Source: Methanobrevibacter ruminantium (GTDB lineage Archaea; Methanobacteriota; Methanobacteria; Methanobacteriales; Methanobacteriaceae). Taken from it: 64,000 nt of DNA. Below the pieces are notes generated by a model, which was not told the DNA's origin, did not search any database, and saw only the letters and a program-made list of their open reading frames with translations. The stretch's first letter is position 1. Each line of letters starts with the position of its first letter. The position numbers and the translations under genes are program-made. Positions 25,574 through 35,046 of this stretch are shown piece after piece. The stretch spans positions 62,001 through 126,000 of the forward strand of contig SFKZ01000003.1 in assembly GCA_004553595.1 (NCBI GenBank). The letters run 5' to 3'.

Positions 25574-25834
25574 TTAGAATACTCCCATTTTAACAGCTAC
25601 ATCTTCAGCTTCGCCTTCTTCAGTGAGTTTGACATAAGCTAATTTTACACCTTTTGGAGTGATGTGAGTGTTTACTCTTGCTACTTCCTGGTCGTATAGC
25701 TGTTCAAAAGCCTTTTTGATTTGAGCTTTTGTAGATGTTCTTCTAACAACAAAAGCAAGTTCGTTGTTTTGATCAATTAAATTCATAGTTTTCTCAGTTA
25801 CATGAGGTTTAACAATAATTTTATAAGGATCCAT
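25574..25834 (-). CDS. rpl23: Ribosomal protein uL23
   Basis: The 86-residue protein opens MDPYKIIVKPHVTEKTMNLI and has the uL23 core with AFVVRRTSTKAQIKKAFEQL. It sits at the tunnel exit and is a docking site for SRP. It lies between uL4 and uL2 as in other archaea. Confidence 0.97.
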   Translation of the reverse strand: MDPYKIIVKPHVTEKTMNLIDQNNELAFVVRRTSTKAQIKKAFEQLYDQEVARVNTHITPKGVKLAYVKLTEEGEAEDVAVKMGVF

Positions 25835-25879
25835 AAATATCCACCTTCTTAAACTATACCTAATAAATTCCTAAGGAAT

Positions 25880-26644
25880 CTATTGGAATAATCCTCCTAA
25901 TTTTTCAACAGCGGACTTAGTATAAACAGTTAACCTACCAGCATGAGTACCAGGTGCTAATAATTCAGCATTTAAGTTTTCTGCTGTAACGACTTCCACA
26001 CCAGCGTGGTTTCTTGCACCTAAGCCAATGCCTTTGTCTTCAGCTACAACCACTAGAGGTCCTTTGCTGGATTTGTATTTACGTCCTCTTGTTTTTCCTC
26101 TACCTGCTCTTATATGTTTGCTGTTTTTAGCTTTAATGATATCATCGTAAACTCCTAATGCTTTGAAGATTTCACGAGTTTCACTAGCAGTCTTAACAGT
26201 TTCCAAATCATCTTCAACAATAATAGGAACTTGTTCGAGATTTTCAATCTTGTGACCTCTGCCAGCAACTAATTCCTCATTAGTGGTAGCTGCAACAGCA
26301 GATCTGATTGCGAATCTTCTTTCCTTATTGTTTACTTTTTCGTGATGATTCTTTTCAGCTCTTACTGGGTGAGCTTTTCTTCCACCTTTAGCTTGTGGAA
26401 CAAATGCTGCTCTAGCACCGCTTTTGATTCTAGGTACCATAGCTGCACCTCTACCGGATCCCCAGGATTCTGCAGAAGTTCTTTTACCTGCCATAGGGTC
26501 ATTACCCCAAGGTTGAATTCTAGCAGATTGAGCAGAAAGAACTGCTCTTTTAATAAGGTCAGGCCTGTATTCTTCACTAAAAATAGCAGGAAGTTCGATT
26601 TCTTCTTTTACTTCCCCTTGAATTGAATAAACATTAACTTTCAT
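25880..26644 (-). CDS. rpl4: Ribosomal protein uL4
   Basis: The 254-residue protein has the extended loop segment with WGSGRGAAMVPRIKSG that reaches the exit tunnel and ends ATEHAG-like sequence LLAPGTHAGRLTVYT. It is the archaeal uL4 form, 13 bp after uL3. Confidence 0.97.
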   Translation of the reverse strand: MKVNVYSIQGEVKEEIELPAIFSEEYRPDLIKRAVLSAQSARIQPWGNDPMAGKRTSAESWGSGRGAAMVPRIKSGARAAFVPQAKGGRKAHPVRAEKNHHEKVNNKERRFAIRSAVAATTNEELVAGRGHKIENLEQVPIIVEDDLETVKTASETREIFKALGVYDDIIKAKNSKHIRAGRGKTRGRKYKSSKGPLVVVAEDKGIGLGARNHAGVEVVTAENLNAELLAPGTHAGRLTVYTKSAVEKLGGLFQ

Positions 26645-26656
26645 TTTCTAACCCCT

Positions 26657-27667
26657 CTATACACCTTGCTTGGAAGCAGTACTAATAAATTCAATTTGAG
26701 GAGCTGCTTCATCAGCTTTCTTAGGTCTGATAGCTTGTCTAAGAATTACTAATCTTTTAGTAGGGCCAGGGACTGAACCTTTAACTAATACATAGTCGTT
26801 TTTGACTAAACCGTATCTAATAAATCCACCATCAGGGTTAACTGCATCCACTTCGGATACATCTCCGATTTTTAAGACTTTCTTATTAAATTCAGTTCTT
26901 TTGTGGTATCCCATTTGACCTGCTTGTGCAACAGTCCACATAGTTCTTTCAGGAGACCAAGGACCAATGGAACCTACGTGTCTTCCTTTTCCACTTCTCA
27001 TAGCTTTACCGTATTGAATTCTAATATTCCATCTTTTTACAACCCCTTGGACTCCTTTTCCTTTGGTGGTTGCAATAGCGTCTACATATTGTCCTTCATT
27101 AAAGATATCGCTTGCTCTGACTTCTTCACCTAATAAGTTAAGTGCATAGTTTAATTTTTCTTCAGCGGAACTTCCACCTAATGCACATTCAAAGATTTCA
27201 GGTTTTTTCTTAGGTACGCTAGCCATCTTAGGGTTAGTGTGCACTAAAACTCTAACATCTTCAGTTTTGTCTAAAGCGTCTTGTATTTTTGCAATAGCCT
27301 CAGATTTATCATAGTCTTTAGGAAGGGTAATTTTCCTAGAGAGCTCTTCATCCAAATTATCTGCAATAACTTCGGTGATAGCTTTAAGTCCATGAGCAGT
27401 TTTTTCGTATGATCTTATCCCCATGATTACAAGGGGTGGTACTTCCAAAACAGTTACAGGAGTGAAAACAGTCATACCGTGGGATGGAGAGTTTTTATCA
27501 TTGTCTACAACCATAGCATGAGTCATACCTGCTTTGTAACCTGCAAGACCTAAAAGTTTTGGTTCTTCATTACTTGGCCAAGCTTTGATTCTTGGAGTTT
27601 CTTTAGCTACTCTTTTACGAGGGCTAAATGCCACAGAACCTTTTCTTGGTTGGTGATGTCTTACCAT
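26657..27667 (-). CDS. rpl3: Ribosomal protein uL3
   Basis: The 336-residue protein begins MVRHHQPRKGSVAFSPRKR and contains TKGKGVQGVVKRWNI and RSGKGRHVGSIGPWSPERT, the archaeal uL3 signature around the central loop. It is the first protein gene of the ribosomal superoperon. GGAGG precedes the ATG. A 610-bp non-coding stretch separates it from the upstream methyltransferase gene. Confidence 0.98.
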   Translation of the reverse strand: MVRHHQPRKGSVAFSPRKRVAKETPRIKAWPSNEEPKLLGLAGYKAGMTHAMVVDNDKNSPSHGMTVFTPVTVLEVPPLVIMGIRSYEKTAHGLKAITEVIADNLDEELSRKITLPKDYDKSEAIAKIQDALDKTEDVRVLVHTNPKMASVPKKKPEIFECALGGSSAEEKLNYALNLLGEEVRASDIFNEGQYVDAIATTKGKGVQGVVKRWNIRIQYGKAMRSGKGRHVGSIGPWSPERTMWTVAQAGQMGYHKRTEFNKKVLKIGDVSEVDAVNPDGGFIRYGLVKNDYVLVKGSVPGPTKRLVILRQAIRPKKADEAAPQIEFISTASKQGV

Positions 27668-27898
27668 TCTTTTCCTCCGTTTCTATAATTTTTTCCTATA
27701 ATTAATCAGTCTAATCTATTAAAATAGATTTTTTTACAAAATTTGATTCATTAATCTCTTTCTATTTCAAGTTGTCTAATCTTAAAACAATTATTAATTA
27801 ACGAATCTCAGAATAAATAGCAATATTTGCTCTTTTAGTCAAATCACTAAAATTCTACACTGTTTAAACTTGATTATTCAGTTTATGTTAATAATTTA

Positions 27899-28205
27899 GC
27901 ATACAGTCTCCTAAATCATATCTAGATAGGGCATACAGTCTACCTTTAAATAAAAATATCTAGATTAAGACTGTAGAGGCAAAAATTAAACAGCATATAA
28001 GCTAAATAAAGCTAGATAAACGTGAAAAACAAGCTCAAACTTGTTTATGTACTTCTCAAAGATTTATTATAAAGCTCATCTGACTTCATAACTTATTCCA
28101 TGTCTTTATGGAATATCTCCTTTATGGAGCAAACTTTATAGTGTCTAATTATAAAGCAAATCCTTGAAAGCTAAAGCTGACAATAGCTAAAGCTTCGATC
28201 TATAT
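27899..28205 (-). ncRNA. Structured leader or small RNA upstream of uL3
   Basis: The gap 27668-28277 has no gene but several inverted repeats: AAACAAG/CTTGTTT (28027-28046), TATTCCAT/ATGGAATA (28094-28115), CTCC/GGAG (28117-28129) and CTTTATA/TATAAAG (28134-28156). Two direct copies of TACAGTCT (near 27902 and at 27934) are each followed by a TATCTAGAT sequence, and AGACTGTA (27968-27975) can pair with the second. Lying between a probable promoter and uL3, they may form a regulatory leader for the ribosomal operon, or a separate small RNA. Confidence 0.45.
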
Positions 28206-28218
28206 GTTTTTTTAATGT

Positions 28219-28249
28219 ATTTATAATATTACGTATTAACGCTACGTAA
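28219..28249 (-). promoter_or_regulatory. Probable uL3 operon promoter with upstream inverted repeat
   Basis: On the minus strand a TATTATAAATAC element (about 28218-28229) resembles a TATA box. Directly upstream of it is the inverted repeat TTACGT (28229-28234) and ACGTAA (28244-28249) with a nine-base spacer, a possible regulator site. Transcription would start near 28195 and run through the hairpin cluster. Confidence 0.4.
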
Positions 28250-28277
28250 ATGCGGAAGTTAATAATGAACTATTAAC

Positions 28278-29093
28278 TTAAAGTATATTGAAAATAGCTA
28301 AAGTTGAAATTACAGCTTCTTCTGTTCTTACGGTCTCGGTTCCTTGATTTGGAATTGTATTTAACTTTATAGTTTCCCACTTGGAACTTTCCACATTTTC
28401 TGAAATAGAAGAATATGGTCCTCCGAACACGATAGCTATATGATTTGAACTTTCTACTTTAGATTTCAATTCGTCAAAAATAGTATCGATTGTATCTGCA
28501 TACTTTGTAGTTTCCACCACAAAGTCGGGATTAACTAATTTTAAGCTATTTTTAAGACCTTTATTAGTAGATAATGTCTTAAATCCCCAGTAAATGTCAT
28601 CTGGTTCATCAGGTGTGACTATTACCTCTTTAGCAAACTTAGTGATTTTAAATGAAAATATTTTATTCACAGTAAGTTGCTCTTTGCAAAACGCCAACTT
28701 ATCCATACCTATATCTACAAAGGTACCTTTCTTGTTCCTCTTTACAGTGTATCCTTGTCTGTAATCGCCTAATTCAGCTTGACCAACAGGATGATGAGGC
28801 ACTCTTAAAGGAGGCAAAATACCAACATGCCTTAATTCAGGCTTAATAGGGATTGCCTTTTTCCTAAGGTATTGTGGAGTATCCATATACTTTAGAATTT
28901 CAGCTATGAAATCTCCATCCTCTGTCTGTTCACTGTCCGGAATTGAAAGATCTTTATAAACAACGACTTCATCAACTTCAAACAAAGCTAAAGCTCTACC
29001 AATTAAGCCCACTTTTGATGTTTTTAATTTTAAGTCTTTAGTTTCTGCTAAGAATGAATTCGGTATAAAGACTGATACTTTATTGTTTTGCAT
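28278..29093 (-). CDS. SPOUT-fold RNA methyltransferase family protein (DUF171 type)
   Basis: The 271-residue protein belongs to the family of putative RNA methyltransferases that lies directly upstream of uL3 in many archaea. Its N-terminus (KVSVFIPNSFLAETKDL, then KVGLIGRALALFEVDEVVVY) and middle (PPLRVPHHPVGQAELGDYRQGY, where an OB-fold is inserted) and C-terminal IAIVFGGPYSSI fit the SPOUT trefoil-knot fold. A possible job is ribosomal RNA methylation (inference). There is no good ribosome binding site before ATG 29093. A promoter-like AAAACCTTTATATAC lies 330-340 bp upstream (29421-29435). Confidence 0.8.
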   Translation of the reverse strand: MQNNKVSVFIPNSFLAETKDLKLKTSKVGLIGRALALFEVDEVVVYKDLSIPDSEQTEDGDFIAEILKYMDTPQYLRKKAIPIKPELRHVGILPPLRVPHHPVGQAELGDYRQGYTVKRNKKGTFVDIGMDKLAFCKEQLTVNKIFSFKITKFAKEVIVTPDEPDDIYWGFKTLSTNKGLKNSLKLVNPDFVVETTKYADTIDTIFDELKSKVESSNHIAIVFGGPYSSISENVESSKWETIKLNTIPNQGTETVRTEEAVISTLAIFNIL

Positions 29094-29420
29094 ATTATCA
29101 AATTTTAATTTTTAATCCATATGCAACATGATTGAACATTTAATAAAGCATTTAGTCAAAAAGAGCTAAAATACCGATTAAATCTAAAATCCGTAAAATA
29201 AGAAAAAATAAATATTCATGATTGACACGATTTAAATAGCTACAAAACATAGCCCAAGCTAAACCATAAAAAACCTATGAAAATGATTCTTTACACTGAT
29301 ATTTAACATTAGACAGATGTTTAATACCAATAAATCATGAAAATTAAATAAAAAATTTAAAAATTTCTTATAAATTACATAATGTAGACATATAGATTAG
29401 TAATATTTAAGTTATTTATA

Positions 29421-29435
29421 GTATATAAAGGTTTT
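29421..29435 (-). promoter_or_regulatory. BRE/TATA-like promoter upstream of the SPOUT protein gene
   Basis: The minus-strand AAAACCTTTATATAC is the same 15 bases as the promoter-like element ahead of hdrCB (62655-62669). It would start a transcript with a leader of about 300 nt through 29094-29400, an AT-rich stretch in which no gene or strong hairpin is seen. Confidence 0.5.
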
Positions 29436-29511
29436 GCTAAAAAAAGTATTTTCATAAGGATTAAAGAGCTCTTTTCTCAAATTAACCACTAATTCAAATA
29501 GTAAACTATAA

Positions 29512-30216
29512 TTAATCAAAATTCTCAACTCTCAATACAATAACTTTTACTTCACGAGACTCTTCACTATGAAAATCATAAATCTTTGGTATTGGAAATT
29601 TATACACTAGCTTGTGAGTAACTTCAGCACCTAAGTCTCTGTAGTAATCAATCACAAACTCTTCAGTGTTCTTCATGTGAAATGAGTAAATGACATCAGC
29701 ACTGCCAACTGCAAATTCCATAAATTTTCTATCAGCATGCCTTTTTCCCTTCTCTTGAGATCCAAAAGGTGGGTTTTGAATCAAAGTGTCAAATCTATTT
29801 AATGAACTCCAACCATTATTGATTTTGTCAATATTGCTTTCATTTAATAAATCACTTATTGAATTAAATAAATCAATGTCCCCAACTATGAAATTTAGAT
29901 TAGTGTTATCTATATCATGTTCTTCAAATACAGCATTTTGAGTGATTTTTGCTAAAGCTATTGATTCATCGTCGATGTCAACACCTAATGAACAGCTTGC
30001 ACCCATAAGTGAAGATGCAATTGCAAAGATTCCAGTTCCACATCCAAGATCCAAAACACTCATGTTGTCAATGTCACCTAAACCATATGCATTCCACACT
30101 AAATCTGCAGCAATTGTTGCAGGAGTGGAATACTGTTCAAGTCCAACTTTTGGATTAGGATGTTGTGGAACATTTTCCAAAATCATTTCAAGATGTTTCT
30201 TTTTTGAAATTTTCAT
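29512..30216 (-). CDS. METTL5-like RNA N6-adenine methyltransferase
   Basis: The 234-residue protein has the class I SAM-binding motif VLDLGCGTGIFAI near residue 55 and the catalytic IQNPPFG near 150, typical of N6-adenine methyltransferases. The sequence around LEQYSTPATIAADLVW, IYSFHM and FPIPKIYDFHSEE follows the human METTL5 pattern, an enzyme that modifies 18S rRNA. The likely target here is 16S rRNA (inference). A GTGGTTTT site precedes ATG 30216. Confidence 0.82.
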   Translation of the reverse strand: MKISKKKHLEMILENVPQHPNPKVGLEQYSTPATIAADLVWNAYGLGDIDNMSVLDLGCGTGIFAIASSLMGASCSLGVDIDDESIALAKITQNAVFEEHDIDNTNLNFIVGDIDLFNSISDLLNESNIDKINNGWSSLNRFDTLIQNPPFGSQEKGKRHADRKFMEFAVGSADVIYSFHMKNTEEFVIDYYRDLGAEVTHKLVYKFPIPKIYDFHSEESREVKVIVLRVENFD

Positions 30217-30520
30217 AAAACCACGAGACTAAAAATATAATTATATATTATTATATTATTTTATTTAATATAATTTTTATTTATTAAAAAATCTTAATTT
30301 TATTTTTATCAATTTATTTTTATTAATTAAAAATTTTAGTTTTAATAATTTTAAAACTTTTATTTTTTACAAACCAAAAATCATTCCCCCAATAATGACA
30401 AAATTTAATATTAATATTAATCATATATAATATTATAATGTTTGATAAATAATAATGATAAATAATAATCATATATTCTTTATCATGAATTTTCAAGATA
30501 ATTAAAAAAAGAGGTATAAC
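30217..30520. other. Promoter region between divergent METTL5-like and pycA genes
   Basis: The stretch is very AT-rich, with a plus-strand TATA-like run (TCATATATAATATTAT, 30421-30436) about 90 bp upstream of pycA. No gene or structure was seen. Confidence 0.4.
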
Positions 30521-32017
30521 ATGTTTGAAAAAGTACTTATTGCAAATAGAGGAGAAATTGCTATACGTGTTATGAGAGCATGTCGTGAATTGGACATGAA
30601 AAGTGTAGCAGTATACTCAGATGCTGATAAAACTTCTCTTTATACTAATTATGCAGATGAAAGCGTTCCTTTAGGAAACCCTTCTCCAAGCCAGTCTTAT
30701 TTAAACATTGAAAAGATCATTAATGCTGCAATTGAAACTGGAGCAGATGCAATTCACCCAGGATACGGATTCTTAGCTGAAAATCCTGAACTTGGAAGAC
30801 AATGTGAAAAGAATGGAATCAAACTTATTGGTCCTAAAGGAGAGCATATTGAAAAAATGGGAGATAAGATCACTTCCAAACAATTAATGAAAGATGCAGG
30901 TGTCCCTGTTATTGAAGGTACTCCTGATGGAATCACTGATGTTGAAGAGGCAAAGGAAATTGCAGAAGCAATCGGATACCCTGTAATCATCAAGGCATCA
31001 GCTGGTGGTGGAGGAATCGGTATGCGTGCAGTTTATGAAGAAGACGAACTTGTACGTGCACTTGAAGCAACCCAATCAGTAGCTTTGAAAAACTTTGGAG
31101 ATGCAACCGTATTCATTGAAAAATACCTTGAGAAACCAAGACACATTGAGTTCCAGGTTTTAGCTGACGAACATGGAAACACAATCCATGTAGGAGACAG
31201 GGAATGTTCCATCCAAAGAAGACATCAAAAGCTATTGGAAGAGGCACCTTCCCCAATCATGACTGAAGAGTTAAGAGAAAGAATGGGTGAAAGTGCAGTT
31301 AAAGCCGCTGAATCCATTGGATACAACAGTGCAGGAACTGTAGAATTCTTGTATGAAAATGGAGAATACTACTTCCTTGAAATGAACACACGTATTCAAG
31401 TGGAACACCCAATCACTGAAATTGTAACTAATACTGATTTAATCAAAGAGCAAATTAAAATCGCTTGCGGTGAGGAATTGGAATACGAGCAAAAGGACAT
31501 TCATATAAGCGGACATGCTATCGAATGCCGTATCAATGCTGAAAACCCACTTGCTGACTTTGCACCAAACCCTGGTAAGATTACCGGTTACAGATCACCT
31601 GGTGGACCTGGTGTACGTTTAGACAGTGGAGTGTACATGAATTATACCATTCCAACTTTCTATGACTCAATGATTTCAAAATTGGTCACAAGTGGCCGTA
31701 CAAGAAATGACGCAGCAAATAGAATGAAAAGAGCATTAAGCGAATACATTATCTTAGGTGTAAAAACCACTATTCCATTCCATAAGGCAATACTCAGAAA
31801 TGAGTCATTCCTTGCAGGTGACTTGCACACCCACTTTGTAGATGAGCATAAGAAATGGATTGATGCTGAAATGGAAAAAGTAATTGCAGAAGATTTGGAA
31901 AGGGTAAATCGTATGAAATCCACATTTATGCCTGGAAAGAAAATAGCTGCAATCTCTGGAGCAGTTGGAACTTACTTCAATACTGCTCAAGCACAACAGC
32001 TTAAAAAACAAAAATAA
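30521..32017 (+). CDS. pycA: Pyruvate carboxylase subunit A (biotin carboxylase)
   Basis: The 498-residue protein is the biotin carboxylase subunit of the two-subunit archaeal pyruvate carboxylase, which makes oxaloacetate for biosynthesis. It starts MFEKVLIANRGEIAIRVMRA and has the ATP-grasp region KASAGGGGIGMRAVYEEDEL and the signature EMNTRIQVEHPITE. GAGGT precedes the ATG. The neighbouring gene encodes the biotin ligase that would load the partner subunit PycB, which is not in this window. Acetyl-CoA carboxylase is unlikely because methanogens of this group lack fatty acid synthesis (known). Confidence 0.95.
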   Translation: MFEKVLIANRGEIAIRVMRACRELDMKSVAVYSDADKTSLYTNYADESVPLGNPSPSQSYLNIEKIINAAIETGADAIHPGYGFLAENPELGRQCEKNGIKLIGPKGEHIEKMGDKITSKQLMKDAGVPVIEGTPDGITDVEEAKEIAEAIGYPVIIKASAGGGGIGMRAVYEEDELVRALEATQSVALKNFGDATVFIEKYLEKPRHIEFQVLADEHGNTIHVGDRECSIQRRHQKLLEEAPSPIMTEELRERMGESAVKAAESIGYNSAGTVEFLYENGEYYFLEMNTRIQVEHPITEIVTNTDLIKEQIKIACGEELEYEQKDIHISGHAIECRINAENPLADFAPNPGKITGYRSPGGPGVRLDSGVYMNYTIPTFYDSMISKLVTSGRTRNDAANRMKRALSEYIILGVKTTIPFHKAILRNESFLAGDLHTHFVDEHKKWIDAEMEKVIAEDLERVNRMKSTFMPGKKIAAISGAVGTYFNTAQAQQLKKQK

Positions 32018-32118
32018 ACTGCAAAAATAAAATAAATTCTAATAAAATGAAATTTATAAAATAAAAGACTAAACTCATAAACTAAACTTATAAATTAAAC
32101 TCATATTAAGTGATTATT

Positions 32119-33033
32119 ATGAAAAAAGAAATGATAAAGCTTTTACTAAGCCATAATGTAATTTCAGAAGAGGAAGCTAAACGTTTAGACTTAATAAATG
32201 ATGAGACTATTGAAGAATCCATCAAGGAATTAGGATTCGGAAAAACTGAACACATTACAAAAGAGAAAATTTGCGAAAACCTTGAAACTGAAGAAATCGC
32301 TAAGGAAATCCTTTGTTTCAGAAAAGTGTTTTCCACTAATTCAATAGCTAAATTTTTAGCTAATCACGATGCTAAAGAAGGTACCGTATTGATTTCTGAA
32401 ATTCAGACTAACGCAAGAGGAAGATTAGGAAAGAAATGGGAAGCTCCTGAAGGTGGAGTATGGATGTCCCTTATCTTAAGACCTCAAGTACCTCCTGCAA
32501 GAATTGGTTTAATCACCTTAGCAACCGGGGTAGCAATAGCTAAATCTATCAGATCTTTAGGTGTTGATGCTAGAATCAAATGGCCTAATGATGTCCTGAT
32601 TCACGGCAAAAAGATATCTGGAGTATTAACTGAAGTCAATGCAACTTTCAATGAAATCGACTGGATTGTTGTAGGTATTGGAATTGACAGCAACCTTAAA
32701 TTAGAGGACTTTTCTGAAGACATCAGAATAGGTACAACCACTCTAACTGAAGAATTGCTTTCTAAAGTCGATGCAAATGAACTTATTGCAGTTTTCCTAA
32801 ATGAATTTGAAAAGGTTTACCAATTATACAAAGATGGTGAAATTGAAACCATTCTTAAGGATTGGAGAGATCTTGCAGATACCATTGGAAAATACGTAAA
32901 CATTACCCAAACCGGTGGAAAGATTACCCAAGGTTATGTTGTTGGAATCAACAACGAAGGTAGTTTAATCATTGAAAGACAAGACGGCACATTAGAGAAA
33001 ATCGTCTCAGGTGAACTTAGAACCGTTGAATAA
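32119..33033 (+). CDS. birA: Biotin-protein ligase (BirA)
   Basis: The protein (304 residues from ATG 32119) attaches biotin to the PycB subunit. The catalytic domain shows the biotin and AMP-binding motif NARGRLGKKWEAPEGGVWMS, then IKWPNDVLIHGKKISGVLTE. The N-terminal 85 residues are charged and helical and may be a DNA-binding or regulatory domain, though a clear helix-turn-helix is not seen. ATG 32119 follows GTGATT and is preferred to the in-frame GTG at 32110. It lies about 100 bp after pycA on the same strand. Confidence 0.93.
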   Translation: MKKEMIKLLLSHNVISEEEAKRLDLINDETIEESIKELGFGKTEHITKEKICENLETEEIAKEILCFRKVFSTNSIAKFLANHDAKEGTVLISEIQTNARGRLGKKWEAPEGGVWMSLILRPQVPPARIGLITLATGVAIAKSIRSLGVDARIKWPNDVLIHGKKISGVLTEVNATFNEIDWIVVGIGIDSNLKLEDFSEDIRIGTTTLTEELLSKVDANELIAVFLNEFEKVYQLYKDGEIETILKDWRDLADTIGKYVNITQTGGKITQGYVVGINNEGSLIIERQDGTLEKIVSGELRTVE

Positions 33034-33084
33034 AATTAAAAACTATTATTTCAAATTTATTTTTTAATTGAAATAAAAAAATAG

Positions 33085-33166
33085 TGCTTTATTAATAATA
33101 AAGCAGACTAAAATAAAATAAAATAAAATGAAAATTACTTTTTCATTTTATTACCTCTTTTTTTTT
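33085..33166 (+). terminator. Palindrome and T-run after birA
   Basis: TGCTTTATTA, one A, TAATAAAGCA forms a perfect 21-bp palindrome at 33085-33105, about 50 bp after the birA stop, and a run of ten T follows at 33157-33166. Together they probably end the pycA-birA transcript; the A-run immediately after can end the convergent PLP gene. Confidence 0.55.
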
Positions 33167-33230
33167 AAAAAAAAAAAAATAAAAATTAAAATTAAATAAT
33201 TTAAATAGAAAAACTCTTTTTAAACTAATT

Positions 33231-34391
33231 TTAATAGAAAATCAATTCTTTTGATTTTTCAACATCTTGAGATAAATCCAAGAATCTATCAAAGGAATTA
33301 TCTATTTGTTCATACAATTGATTTAAATCCATATCAATCACATCCTGTGTAGACAAATCAATACGGATTGTAGCAGAAGCTCCAGGCATTCCAACTGCAG
33401 GTATTGTAATGATTCCAAAGTCCTTTAATAAAATCATAGCCCATAAGAAACAGCAATCCTTTTGTGAAAGCTCTGTTTCAACATTTAACCTTTCCAATTG
33501 ATTTTTTAAGGAATCTTCACTTACCATAACACCAGTTGGTGTCTTTTCAAACATTTCGTACTTTTCACTTAATAAATCATAGAACTCTTCTTTTCTGGAA
33601 ATTGCTTTAACCAAGTTCTCTTCAGTGTAATTCTTGATTCCATTCACCATTGCTAAAATCAATGGAGGCTGAGCTTCAAGACCGAATTGATTAGCCTTAA
33701 CCTTTATTACATCAATCAAGTCTTTTCTTCCTGCCATCAATCCTCCTCTAGGCCCAGGCATTAACTTATCTGTACTTGTAACAACCAAATCAGCTCCAAT
33801 CTCAGTTGCCTTCGCTTGATTGAAAACAGCAGTTCTAAGCCTTGCACCGGAAGCGTCATCAACAAGCACAGGAATGTCCATTTCATGAGCCATATCAATG
33901 ACCTTCCTAAATAGTTCCTCATCAATGACCTTGTGATCCATTGTTGAGCCGGTCACAACAACCAATGAAGTGTTATCAGGAATAGTGAACTCATCAATGT
34001 CAATGAACTCATCATAGCTTGCACCTACAATCGCACAAGACCTTGGAATGGATGGGTGAGCTGGAAATTCTGCTAAGAAATGACTGACATGAGAACCTTT
34101 TTCAACCAATGCCAAAACACTTGCCAAGATTCCGGAACTTGTCCTGTTAACTGCCAAGACCTTTTCTCCTCCAAGATGCTCTTTTCCCACAATTTGGAGC
34201 TCGTCCTCAAAAATAGCGGGACCTACATAAGTTTCCAGAAGATCCAATTCATCATCACTTGCTATAAATCCTCCAGAAAGTCCAGTTACATCATATAATG
34301 AATCCCTTCCATTATCGTTAATGATTTCCTTAATGATTTTCAATGCAGATTCTCTTTTCCTTACTTCATCCAATGAATTATTGACAATCAT
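33231..34391 (-). CDS. PLP-dependent SelA-like protein (MJ0158 family)
   Basis: The protein (386 residues from ATG 34391) is a fold type I PLP enzyme related to selenocysteine synthase SelA. VDDASGARLRT supplies the PLP-contacting Asp and STDKLMPGPRGGLMAG the Schiff-base Lys. In methanogens without SelA function such proteins (MJ0158 family) are conserved but their substrate is unknown. The start at 34391 follows AAAGG and is preferred to the TTG at 34406. No selenoprotein gene or tRNA-Sec is near. Confidence 0.8.
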   Translation of the reverse strand: MIVNNSLDEVRKRESALKIIKEIINDNGRDSLYDVTGLSGGFIASDDELDLLETYVGPAIFEDELQIVGKEHLGGEKVLAVNRTSSGILASVLALVEKGSHVSHFLAEFPAHPSIPRSCAIVGASYDEFIDIDEFTIPDNTSLVVVTGSTMDHKVIDEELFRKVIDMAHEMDIPVLVDDASGARLRTAVFNQAKATEIGADLVVTSTDKLMPGPRGGLMAGRKDLIDVIKVKANQFGLEAQPPLILAMVNGIKNYTEENLVKAISRKEEFYDLLSEKYEMFEKTPTGVMVSEDSLKNQLERLNVETELSQKDCCFLWAMILLKDFGIITIPAVGMPGASATIRIDLSTQDVIDMDLNQLYEQIDNSFDRFLDLSQDVEKSKELIFY

Positions 34392-34536
34392 GATAAAACC
34401 TTTCAAATAACTAAAAACAATTGAAACTAATGATTAAAAATTATAAAAAAATAAAAATAATGAATTGAAAAAATTTAATAAAAAATAGGAATAATAATTC
34501 TAAAAATTAGAATTATTTGAAATTAGAATTATGCAA

Positions 34537-34854
34537 TTAGTCTAAAAGACTTAATTCGAAATCAGAGAATGATTCAATGATAACTTTTAAATCTTTTTCA
34601 CTGATGTCCATTTGGGTAAACTCTTCACCTTCAGAATAAGCGTATTCCGCGTGAACGATGTTTCCATCAGGACTAGTGTATAACATTACGAAGTCTTCTT
34701 GCTTTTCAGGATTTTTGGTAGGTAAACTGATAGTGAAAGAAAGACCTAATTGATTGAAGAATTTTTCCTTTTCCTCTTCATCCTTATTGCATTTCTTTAA
34801 TTTTCTAATTCTTGACTTTAATTTTTTTTCAGCTGCTTCTGCAATATCTGCCAT
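34537..34854 (-). CDS. Small conserved protein of unknown function
   Basis: The protein (105 residues from ATG 34854) starts MADIAEAAEKKLKSRIRKLK, a basic helix, and continues with a mixed alpha/beta part containing LGLSFTISLPTKNPEK and an acidic C-terminus. No catalytic motif is apparent. GGTGATATA precedes ATG 34854, which is therefore preferred to the start at 34917. It lies between the PLP gene and fumarate hydratase on the same strand. Confidence 0.6.
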   Translation of the reverse strand: MADIAEAAEKKLKSRIRKLKKCNKDEEEKEKFFNQLGLSFTISLPTKNPEKQEDFVMLYTSPDGNIVHAEYAYSEGEEFTQMDISEKDLKVIIESFSDFELSLLD

Positions 34855-35046
34855 TATATCACCAAAATAATCGTAATTCTTAAAATAAATTAATCTGATA
34901 AAAATTAAATTAAACAATAGGTAACTAATAAATTAATTAATATAGATTATTATGATATTTAAAATAATTAGTATATAAATATTTAGTTATTGTCATTTGC
35001 ATTATTATTTGAAAATAATAATAGTCATAAAGTTTAGTCATGAAAA

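Noticed and set aside
33231..34391. True selenocysteine synthase (SelA)
   Set aside because: The MJ0158-type sequence is conserved in archaea that use SepSecS, and no selenocysteine gene or tRNA is near.
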